DNA from: Conidiobolus incongruus B7586
Taxonomy: Eukaryota > Entomophthoromycota > Entomophthoromycetes > Entomophthorales > Conidiobolaceae
Assembly: GCA_000697335.1 (NCBI GenBank)
Contig: JNEM01016382.1
Location: forward strand, 1-12,796
DNA: 12,796 nucleotides
Direction: 5' to 3'
Below, one piece after another: positions 1 to 8,564 of this stretch (position 1 is the first letter of the stretch; the number at the start of each line of letters is the position of its first letter). The position numbers were made by a program, and so were the translations under genes. Below the pieces are notes generated by a model. The model saw only the letters and a program-made list of their open reading frames with translations, made no database searches and was not told the DNA's origin.

Positions 1-23
1 AATATTAAATATATATTAAAAAA

Positions 24-740
24 TACCTTTATTTTTTAATTTAAAAGTTATCAATGAATTTTAATATTAACTATATTAGTATATTAAACTTGAAAAAATA
101 AATTTAAATCAGTTAGTATTTATTTAAAATAAATATCTTAAAATTTAACTAAAGCTGAAAAAAGCTAAATAATTATAGCCAAACAAAACTTATTAAATTA
201 TAATCAAAATCCCAAACTTCTATAATAAATAATTTTGATTAATAAATCAAATATCTTCTTATATTATTTTACTAATAAACAAATTAAATTACTATATTAA
301 ATAATTTTTTTTGTTCAAAATTCCATTGAATAAATATTCTATTTATAAATGAATATTAATTTTTATAATAGATTCTAACTATATAGACTATTTATATTTA
401 ATTCCTAAAAAAATAATTAAATATTAATTAATCCTATATTATTTTATTAATAAAATTATTTTAATTGGTATTATTAATATAATAGAAAAATTATATTTAT
501 TTTACAATATAATTATAAATTACTTAAAACTAAAACTATAGAGGAATACCTATATTAAAAATTAGGAAAAACTATCATATTAAAAGTATTTATTAGGTTA
601 TCCTATATAATTATAATAACTTTAAGTAATTCAATGATTAGCTTGCAAAAAAAAGGATTTTTTGAAATAAATTTAATTAGTTTATAAACATGAGCTTTTA
701 CTATTTAATAAAAAAATTATTAGCTATATAAAAAAGTATT
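24..740 (+). pseudogene. Decayed mariner-like transposase, copy A (partial)
   Basis: Scattered frames still resemble a mariner transposase (DDE/D integrase-fold enzyme that cuts and rejoins element ends at TA sites). At 175-240 the frame reads IAKQNLLNYNQNPKLL, the helical stretch that precedes the first catalytic Asp in mariners. The codon where that Asp (D1) is expected, 241-243, is AAT (Asn). The D2 region is at 502-519, with the expected GAT now TAT at 508-510. The D3 region is at 603-614, with the expected GAT now AAT at 609-611. D1 to D2 is 267 bases and D2 to D3 is 101 bases. Several stops, at least two frame changes and a small deletion relative to copy B between D2 and D3 make it a dead gene. 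The N-terminal part lies outside the window. Identification rests on copy B plus this alignment. Confidence 0.65.
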
Positions 741-779
741 TATTTATTAATATATATTTATGATTAAATTATATATCAT

Positions 780-828
780 TATGTTTAATAATATTCAATC
801 TTAAAAAAATCATTACTATTCAAAATTT
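780..828 (-). repeat. Right terminal inverted repeat of copy A
   Basis: Positions 780-825 match 3283-3327 of copy B base for base over most of the length, including ATGTTTA, TTCAAT and ATTACTATT. Read on the minus strand it lines up with the left ends at 2040-2095 and 12501-12550. The otherwise conserved GGGA core is changed here to an AATG-like string. The exact outer base and the TA target duplication cannot be fixed. Confidence 0.6.
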
Positions 829-2039
829 GGGCTAATATTTTTTATTTTAATTTATATTGTATTTATTTTTAATTTATATTTTAAAGTATAATAGTAAAGT
901 TGCTATCAAATATGTAATATTTAGTAATATTGATTTCTAAAATTAATATGGTTTTTGCATTTTCTTTGATTTTAGAAAAATAATAATCTAATATATAAAT
1001 CGAAAGTAATATTGAAATAATAATCAAATTCATAATGATAACTATAACATAGTTATATTTTGGATAAATTTTTCATTTTTAGGTAACAAATGATGAGTTT
1101 TAATATTCCAAAAAATTAATTCCTTAAAGCAAAGTAATAATTAATATCGAAAAATACATAAAAAGATTAAAATTTTAATATAATATTTAAATTCTCCTTT
1201 ATTAATTTATTATTCGACTATTATAACTTATGATTTATTTTGTTATTTATTTATATATTTTCCATAATAGTCGTATTCATTTATTTTATAGATATTTTTC
1301 ATAAGTCACAATATGTTTTTGATTGAACAATTAAAACTAATATAGTTAATTATATAAATTTTTTATATTTTGCTAAAATTTCATTATGATGATTAAAATT
1401 ATAAAATTTTTTAATTTGTAATCAAATAGTTGAAGAAATTTGATTAATAAATATATTTTTAAAAAAATGGATTGGAAAAAAATAATAAACTAAACAAACA
1501 AAAGAGTAACATCAATATATATCATCGTAGGTGGCTTGTGATAAGTGAATGTCAAATATATTGATATAGACAAGTATGAATGATATCTTTTTACCATAGT
1601 TTATATCATCTTATTTTATATGAGGACTATGGTTACATACTTTGTTCATTCAGTCTGATAGGTATTGGCATACAATATTATTGTAAAGTCGCTAATAGGT
1701 AAATATATCAAATTGGTTATAAAAAAGACAAACAATGGTTTAATAGAGTGGCTGACCGTATTTTATATTTAGCATTATATATTAAGTTTTTACATTTATT
1801 TAAGATAATAAAACAATATTATTTAATTTTAAAAAATAAAACTATATGAAAACAAGATAATCTTTAGATTAAATATTTATAAATATATAAATTTTTTGCT
1901 ATAATAATATAGAAATATTAAATAATCTTGAATTAATTTAAGTTATATATACTATAAAAAATTAACTAAATATACAATATACAATATATATTATTATTAA
2001 TAATATTTATAATCAAGTTTTCATTTAAATTATTACCAT
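829..2039. other. AT-rich spacer between transposon copies
   Basis: No gene is recognised and no frame is open for more than a few dozen codons. Most of it is A/T-only low-information sequence. The part at 1500-1760 has a more ordinary composition and contains an imperfect hairpin (ACCATAGT near 1592, ACTATGGT near 1626), but neither strand gives a family I can defend. It may be the remains of another old repeat. I could not convincingly align it with copies A or B in either orientation. Confidence 0.5.
1215..1306. repeat. Two interleaved inverted repeats
   Basis: CGACTATTAT at 1215-1224 is the perfect reverse complement of 1264-1273. ACTTATGA at 1226-1233 is the perfect reverse complement of 1299-1306. 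The order of arms is 1-2-1'-2', which as RNA would be a pseudoknot topology rather than a simple hairpin. There is no sign of a gene around it. Chance, or a rearranged inverted duplication, is at least as likely as a functional RNA. Confidence 0.45.
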
Positions 2040-2095
2040 AGAATTGAAAAAATGGGAAATTTTTTAATTTCTAATTTTTCAAATATATTATTAGT
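2040..2095 (+). repeat. Left terminal inverted repeat of copy B
   Basis: The string AAAAAATGGGAAATTTTTT (2048-2066) and what follows match 12511-12550 directly and match the reverse complement of 3283-3327. The run of three G in otherwise A/T sequence anchors the alignment. The outer limit is uncertain by about 10 bases. Confidence 0.65.
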
Positions 2096-2458
2096 TTCAA
2101 ATAAAAAGATATATACAAAACAAATAGGAAAATAAATAGTTTTAAATTATATATATATAATAACTTTTTTGATTAAAAAAATATTTTTAAAATTAGTTGT
2201 TTAATTTAATTATATTTAAACCAAATAATAACTATCAAAAGTTTTTTATTTTAGTATTAGTAAAATTTAACCATAAACCCTCTAAAATCATTTAAAATTT
2301 ATAATCAGCTTTTAGTAATAAAATATTATCTAAATCAACAATTTATCACTAGGTAAATTACTTTAAAGCTAAAAGAGAAACTACCTAAAACTTGTTAAAA
2401 TCTAGTAAATTAATTTTAACTATTACTTTTTTAATTGTTAATAAAGTAAAAAAAACAT

Positions 2459-3260
2459 ATTAAAAAACACCTTTTTATTTTAACTAGAGAATTATCAAGA
2501 TACTTTAATATTAGTTATATAAGTATTTTATATATATTAAAGTTTAAATTAAAATTAATTAAAAAAATATAAAATAAATATCTTATAATTTAACTAAAGC
2601 TTAAAAAAAGTTAGAGTAGCTATTACTAAACAATACTTAATAAGGTATAATTAGAAACCAAGACTTTTACAGTAAATTATTATAATTAATGAATCTTAGA
2701 TTTTTTTTGTATAATTTTTTACTAAAACATAAATCAAAATGATAGATTAAGTTAAATCAACCCCCTTTATAAATTCTTTTAAATAAACATTTTATTGATA
2801 AGTAAATGTTAATTATTATAATAAATTATAATAGTATATGCTATTCTTACTTAGTTTTTAAAAGAAAATCAATTAATAATAAACTTTATATCTTTTTTTT
2901 AAATAAAACTATTACTAATTAGTATTCTCAATATAATTTGAGAAGACTTATTATTTTGCATAATAATTATAAAATATATAAATTTAAAGTTATACAAAAC
3001 TTTTTAATTAAAAATAACTGGAAAAAACTACCACATCTAGTATATTCTTTAGATTGTAACCTATGTGATTATAGTTGATTTAGGCAATTAAAAAACTAGC
3101 TTGTAAGAAAGAAAATTTTTACAAGAAAATTTAATTGGTTTGTAAACATCAAATTTTAGTCTTTAATAAAAAGAATTATTTTTTAGGTATTAGATCTTTG
3201 CTAAAAATATAGCAAAAAGTTATTAGAAATAAAAGAAATTATTAATTTTATATTATATAT
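2459..3260 (+). pseudogene. Decayed mariner-like transposase (DD34D), copy B
   Basis: Read in frame segments, this shows the parts of a mariner transposase in order. 2483-2542 reads TRELSRYFNIS then YISILYILK, a DNA-binding helix-turn-helix remnant. 2601-2690 reads LKKVRVAITKQYLIRYN then KPRLLQ, followed by NES, where mariners have (T/G)DExW; the D1 codon is AAT at 2688-2690 and the Trp codon is now TAG. 2956-3140 is one frame: LHNNYK (D2 codon AAT at 2962-2964, cf. HDNARPH), then LPHLVYSLDCNLCDY with D3 kept as GAT at 3067-3069, then FRQLKN. 3195-3251 reads like a mariner C-terminus (QKVIRNKRNY). The enzyme would have cut and pasted the element. In-frame stops (for example 2595, 2652, 2673, 2697, 3076, 3097) and frame changes between these blocks leave no product. 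A family match by motif only; I ran no search. Confidence 0.75.
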
Positions 3261-3282
3261 TTATTTTTACTTTTTATATATT

Positions 3283-3333
3283 AAAATGTTTACTTTTTTT
3301 CAATTGCAAAAAATTCCTATTATTTAAATTAAA
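3283..3333 (-). repeat. Right terminal inverted repeat of copy B
   Basis: The reverse complement of this segment reads ATAGGAATTTTTTGCAATTG and continues to AAACATTTT. This nearly equals the left end at 12516-12555 (ATGGGAATTTTTTGTGATTA, then AAACATTTT) and resembles 2052-2090. Agreement over about 40 bases in inverted orientation marks it as the element end. Confidence 0.65.
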
Positions 3334-4035
3334 AAGTAATAGATTGTTTTGTATTATGATAAAATTATATAAAATAGTTTTTTACTATATGTTTAATATA
3401 AATATTATAAAATATATTATACTTATTTTATTGAAATATTTATTATATACTATTTATTATGAATATAAATTTTCTTTTAAAACATAGTATAAATTATATT
3501 AATTATATATTGATTGAGTTATTACAGTTTCAATTATTTTGCAGTAATTTATTTTTAATTATTAATTAGTTATATTTAATTAAAACATCATATAATTTTA
3601 TATTCTGTTAATAGTCATGGTTAATTTTATTATATTTTTTCATTATTTTTTGATTATAGGATTATATTTATTAAATATTTAATTTTCCATTGATAAAAAA
3701 CGCATAATGTTAAATTATATAGAAATTATTGATTTTATATTAAAGTTATATATCATCTTTTATAATATTTTTTGATACTGCTTAGATTATTATCAAACAA
3801 TAATTTGAAAAATTATATATTCGTTTATTGACTTAAAAAGATTATTTCATTTAATTATTCTTTAAGATTTAATTTTATTATTTCATTAAAATCTTATATC
3901 ATGAATTATTAGTAATTAATATATTATGAAAATCTATAGTGCAGAAAATTAAACAACAAAATAGTAGATTTTATAAATATATATTATAAAAAGATATTTA
4001 TTCAAATTTAATTTAATAAATATAAATATATTTGT
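3334..4035. other. AT-rich spacer, no gene seen
   Basis: Nearly pure A/T sequence without an open frame of note. A perfect 8-base inverted repeat (TAAGATTT at 3863-3870, AAATCTTA at 3889-3896) is the only local structure. It could be ordinary spacer or a repeat too decayed to name. Confidence 0.5.
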
Positions 4036-4252
4036 CATAGATCAGATCACTTTGTCATCATCGTGACACTGTCAATCATATCTGCTTACCTTATCTTATC
4101 TCTTTTATCTACTTGATCTTATCTTGTCTAATTTTACCTCTGAACCCTCACCAACTTTTACATATAAAAATGGGAACCATTGCCAAATAAACAAGGACTT
4201 TTTTCCCACACTGTTCACATTGAAACAACTTGTATACATTGCCCTGTTATAA
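4036..4252. other. Island of ordinary base composition with open frames on both strands
   Basis: This segment is clearly richer in G and C, especially C on the plus strand, than the kilobases on either side. A plus-strand frame is open for 61 codons from 4067 to the stop at 4250-4252 but contains no ATG and is closed upstream by a TGA at 4064-4066. A minus-strand ORF of 44 codons starts with ATG at 4239 and stops at 4107-4105 (MYTSCFNVNSVGKK at its start). The two cannot both be real, and neither resembles a family I know. A TGGGAA/TTCCCA inverted repeat (4171-4176, 4203-4208) and a TATAAAAA string (4163-4170) are also present. It could be a gene fragment, a short exon, a promoter or a recent insertion. 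Confidence 0.4.
4091..4124 (-). promoter_or_regulatory. Cluster of four GATA-type sites
   Basis: TTATCT occurs at 4091-4096, 4096-4101, 4105-4110 and 4119-4124, which is AGATAA four times on the minus strand within 34 bases. Fungal GATA factors (nitrogen, iron and light regulators) bind (A/T)GATA(A/G), often in pairs. No confident gene lies beside it, so a promoter role is inference; a simple pyrimidine-rich repeat is the alternative. Confidence 0.3.
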
Positions 4253-7200
4253 TATTTTTTTTTTTGGAAAATTAACAAAACTTGATTAATTTATATAAAA
4301 TATTAATTATACTATTACGTTTTTTAAAGCATAATTTAAAATCCGATAGTTAACAATTTATTCGATATTATTAAATATATGAACTATACAAATTAAAAAA
4401 TTATAATGGCATAATATTTTAGGATCTATTTAAAATTTTAATTTTTTAAAATATTATATAGTATATTTTTATCGAATGGTTTATTTTTAAGAAAATTTGA
4501 AGAAAGTATTATAATATTTTATATACCTATATTCAAAATATGATAAAGATTGTTTAATTATAATTTTGAATTTTTTATTATATTGAATATCTTTAAATAA
4601 CATATAATGTGATTTTAACCTAATTGGGTAAACTATAATAAAATTGATAAAATAAAGAATATCAAACATTATAAATGAAATATATGTGATTAAATATTAA
4701 ATTCATATAATACTATGGAATCAATCGAAAATTTGATTTTGATTTTCATTATATATATGTTTATAATAGTGATAAATATATATTGTCGATAACTTAAGCT
4801 TGGAATATTAATAGGGTTTTAATATGTTGTGCAGGCCTTAGGTAAATAAATTTTACGTAGTCAATGTCTGGTAAACTATTTTGGTTAAGATCCATTGAAA
4901 TATTCCGTTATAGCCGAAGTAAATTATTTAGTTTGTATTTGAATATAATTGAGAAAGTATGCTATTTTTGTGTATCAAATTAAAATAATATATGAAAGAA
5001 AAATATATTTTAGTTAAAACACAATTTTTGAGTTAATTAATAGGTTAATAATCTTGATTATCATTCAACATATTTAACCTCAAATTTGTAAATATTAGTT
5101 CAAATATTTTAAGTTCAGTTGATGTTCTTACATATATTAACTGATATGACCTTAGTGGGTTTATTTTTAGTCAAAGATAAAATATATAATTTTGCAAAAT
5201 TATAAACAAAATTTATAATATTATAGCATAATTGTATTATTTATAATGCCAATTTGATTTGGACAATGAATTTTTGATTTTTAATAAAACCAAATATAAT
5301 TAATCAAACCCCTGGATTTTATATTGATATCAATAAATATATGAAATTTAAATGATATAGTACACAGTGAATGTATTATGTTGAATTATATAATATATAT
5401 AATTGAGGGTAAAATAAAAAATTTTAATAAAAAACTGAAAAAAGAAAAAGTATTTAGGAGAATAATGAGCCCATCTTTGGCTAAAATAAGCAATGTAACA
5501 ATATCCTGTTCAATTTTGGTAATAACTTGCCATTCAAAAATTACTTAGAACAGATACAACTATATATAATGTATGTTTGAAAATATAATGATAGCCATTG
5601 AAATTAATATTTATTGATATCAATCTGAAGTGTTGCATTTCAAAATTAACCATCCATCTTGATTTGATAGTTAAGCCTATACTATTTCTAATTCAGACTG
5701 GCTTTGTCAGTCCATAATTAAAAATACTCTTTGTTCTCTATTAGATTTTAACCAAATCCTATATCATTCACTTAATCAAATATTTAAATAAGCTTTAAGA
5801 CATACAGTCCCGATACGTTAAAGAGCAGGATTGATAAATAATTTACTAAATCGTATTACCAGTATTTTTCTAACAACCATCTTTATTTATAAAACATTAT
5901 AAAACAAAACACGAAGTATAAATAAAAGGAAAAATTAATGGGATTACAGTAATATCATTGGATTTTAAGCCAAAATGAGAGCTACTTCATATTATAGCAG
6001 TTCACAATATGATCAACTTTTCAAATTCATCAGAACTAAAAGATCAAGTTGATTTGTTTATAAATCTAAATAAAAAAAATATAAAAATAGGTGTAGAGCA
6101 TAAAATAAATGTCAGGAAATATAAGTTTATGACTTAATAGACTTGGATCAATATTAATTATATTTAAAGGAGAATCGGAATTTTCCTGCGAACATCAGAA
6201 TCTGAATAACTCATATGCTGGTTTAATAGATTTAATTGAGTAGTAACTAAATTGAAGATTACTTATTCTATCCCACTTAAGCTTAACAATGGAATATACG
6301 ACCCCAAATATAATATTTAATGTTTTAATATCAATATTGTGAAATATTTGACGTTTAAAGATTGACTTGAAAATTATAACCTTTTAATCTTAAAATACCA
6401 GTTAATTGATCAATACTATTAAGTTATTATTTCCATTTTATATTCATTGTTTTATGAATGATCTTGAACTATATATTTTAATTAAAATTTTAAAATAGAA
6501 TACAATTAAATTTAAAATATATATAATATAATAATAGTAAAAACAATGTAATTTGAATGAGATGATTATGTATTGATAATTTTGATCAAATAATAGTATA
6601 TTGAAAAGAATAGTTTAAACTTATAAAAGGCTAATAACAGAGCAAATATATTAGATAGATGAGTAACATATTGAATACCATATGTATAAAAACAAACTAT
6701 GAACTTAGAACACCCATTTAACACTTTTTAAAAATATATTGAACATCTCGAATTGAATTTTGTATTTTAAATGAATTCATTATTAAAGTATTAACATTTC
6801 AATTCAATCTTAGTAAATAATCATCATTTTTATTCAATATTAGGGTTCATTATATTCTATTGAAAATTTTATAGATTAATTATGAAATACCAGGTATCTA
6901 GATGATTTAATAATTATACATTGACTTATTGTTGATTATCTTTATTTTGATTAAGTATATTGCCAAACTTAAATAAATCTAATCTATTGATTTGCCAATT
7001 TATTAATTACCAATTATTTGTATATTGATTATTTAATTATTATTTTTAATACATAAAAGAAAACATTTTTATTGAAATTTACTTGTTAAGGTAATATAGT
7101 GGATCAGATAATAATAACAGAATTCTGAAAATTTCTAGTATTTTTTATCCAAACTTTGCTCTAATTAACTTTTATGTTAAAAATTCTGAATAGAATGATA

Positions 7201-8517
7201 GTTTTATGGGTTAAAAAAGAGATAATTTAAATGCTGGTAATAATTTGGTTATTACAATATACATTGATTTATATTTATATTCCATCTAACCAATATATAT
7301 TCTAAATAGAATTACTGATTGGAGTTAAATATTTCACATTTAGTCAATTTTTGTAAAATAATTATTGTATCGATCATGTGATCACTTCAGATATATATTT
7401 AATAAAATCAAATTTTCTTAATTCGATTTTATTGAAATGGTTTCATAAATCAAAAAAGCATAATTAGTTAATTGAACCATTATGCCAACTATTCTGATAT
7501 CAAATATTTCAGTATTAGATAATATTCAAATAAATCTAACATACGGAATTGCTAAAAAGAGGTATATAGTATTGAATCAGGTGATCGAAAACAAATTAAG
7601 TCAATATGGCTTAAAAAACAATATGCCAAAAAGTGTATAATATATAATATATAATATATAAATAATTATACTAAATTTCAATATATTACTCTGATAAATT
7701 TATTGTGTATTTTAGATTAATATTTGTTTTAACAAGAGATTTATATTAAAATTAAATTTTTATATCCAAAATTAATCTTGAGCTATTGGATAATTTTGAA
7801 AAATTTAACAAATAAACCAGTTCCGATTTTTAGCTAAATAAGGGAAATAAATTAAATTTTGATGAAATTTTTGAATTTTAAAATTTGAAATTGTAATTTA
7901 ATGATAGTAGGCAAAAGAAGTGAATAAAATAAAATAAAGCTATTTAATTATAATGAGTTGAATTGCTTTATTAACCTATCATATTATTTCTCCTTGAATC
8001 AATTTATCGCAATATATTTCTCATTAAAAAATATTCAATAATTTTAAAAAATTAATTGGATAAGAAGAAATTTGATGGGAATATTTAAATATAGATGCTG
8101 TATTTAGTAGCTTATTGGATGAATGATATATAAATTTTTTAATTTGAATATATTTGTATATATTGAATTCAACTTTTGGATAAAATCAAGATGTTTATTT
8201 ATTTTGCTATTCAAAGTATTTGAATAAAAAATTTGACCAATTAGATATTGTAATGTAAAAATATAGTATTAGTTACTAATTAGATTCTAATACATTTTTA
8301 TGGTTTTAATATTTATTAATGAAATTATATTTCAATATATACTTTGAGTATATCAGAATAAAATTATTTTAAAAACTAATTATGATTTAATGCGCAAATA
8401 AATTTGAAATAATATTAAGTGAACTTAAAAGCGAATATCAAGTATAATTAAATCTATGAAAATTCACATCTGACTGGTTTTTATTTTAATAAACATATTA
8501 CAAAAAATTCAAATTGG
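4253..8517. other. Long AT-rich intergenic region with a few weak small ORFs
   Basis: About 4.3 kb without a recognised gene. It is less extreme in composition than 1-4000 but still lacks long frames. Three short ATG-initiated plus-strand ORFs have a protein-like residue mix: 4864-4983 (39 codons, begins MSGKLFWLRSIEIFRYSR), 6009-6137 (42 codons, begins MINFSNSSELKDQ; another frame is open at 6133-6243) and 7482-7640 (52 codons, begins MPTILISNISVLDN). Upstream of the second is a good TATA-like string, TATAAATAAAAGG, at 5917-5929. None matches a family I recognise, and ORFs of this length arise by chance in such DNA. They could be small genes, exons or remains of old genes. A longer minus-strand frame at 4487-4669 looks like chance: it is Ile/Tyr/Phe/Lys-rich and lies in A/T-only sequence. 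Confidence 0.45.
7636..7661. repeat. Short tandem repeat, 7-base unit
   Basis: TATAATA is repeated three times without error, plus a partial fourth unit. It overlaps the stop codon of the small ORF ending at 7640. A simple microsatellite with no evident role. Confidence 0.8.
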
Positions 8518-8525
8518 TATAAATA
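8518..8525 (+). promoter_or_regulatory. TATA-like element before the zinc-cluster gene
   Basis: TATAAATA, preceded by GG, lies 47 bases upstream of the ATG at 8565. The segment between is less A/T-pure than the upstream spacer. This would give a very short 5' leader. In an AT-rich genome TATA strings are common, so position is the main support. Confidence 0.4.
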
Positions 8526-8564
8526 CACTTACAATTCAGTTGGAGGCAAAAAATTTAGTCTATT

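Larger units (their letters stand above)
1..828 (+). mobile_element. Tc1/mariner-type transposon relic, copy A (left end outside window)
   Basis: This stretch aligns along its whole length with 2440-3333 (copy B), at roughly two-thirds identity by eye with small gaps. Examples are 145-243 against 2590-2690, 560-700 against 3010-3180, and the terminal 780-828 against 3283-3333. It is therefore a second copy of the same element in the same orientation. Its first 400 bases or so would lie left of position 1. The right end is recognised because 780-825 matches the inverted-repeat end of copy B. The spacing from the third catalytic position to the end is about 50 bases shorter than in copy B, so this copy has lost sequence there. 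It is surely inactive. Base composition is almost pure A/T. Confidence 0.75.
2040..3333 (+). mobile_element. Tc1/mariner-type transposon relic, copy B (both ends present)
   Basis: About 1.3 kb, the usual size of a mariner element, with matching inverted ends (left about 2040-2095, right about 3283-3333) around one decayed transposase gene. It lies in the same orientation as copy A and as the fragment near the right edge of the window. Spacing of the three catalytic positions (about 91 codons, then 34 residues between D2 and D3) fits the DD34D mariner group rather than Tc1 DD34E. The duplicated TA expected at the insertion site cannot be pinned down in such AT-rich surroundings. The copy is dead: numerous stops, at least three frame changes, and two of three catalytic Asp codons altered. 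Confidence 0.8.

Noticed and set aside
313-325. GTTCAAAATTCC, similar to a tRNA B-box
   Set aside because: No acceptor or anticodon stem can be drawn around it, and it lies within transposon copy A.
1459-1500. AAAAAAATGG followed by AT-rich sequence as a possible additional element start
   Set aside because: The GGG core and the inner part of the terminal repeat are not matched; chance in A-rich DNA is more likely.
1500-1760. Segment of more ordinary composition with a vague, short resemblance to a retroelement integrase on the minus strand
   Set aside because: The resemblance covers only about 35 residues and no neighbouring domain or terminal repeat supports it, so no element is claimed.
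4163-4180. AAAAATGGGAA string resembling the transposon end
   Set aside because: Similarity stops after about 14 bases and there is no partner end or internal match, so it is not called a further copy.
4487-4669. 60-codon minus-strand ORF in the AT-rich spacer
   Set aside because: Rich in Ile, Tyr, Phe and Lys as expected from translated A/T sequence; several ORFs of this length are expected by chance at this composition.
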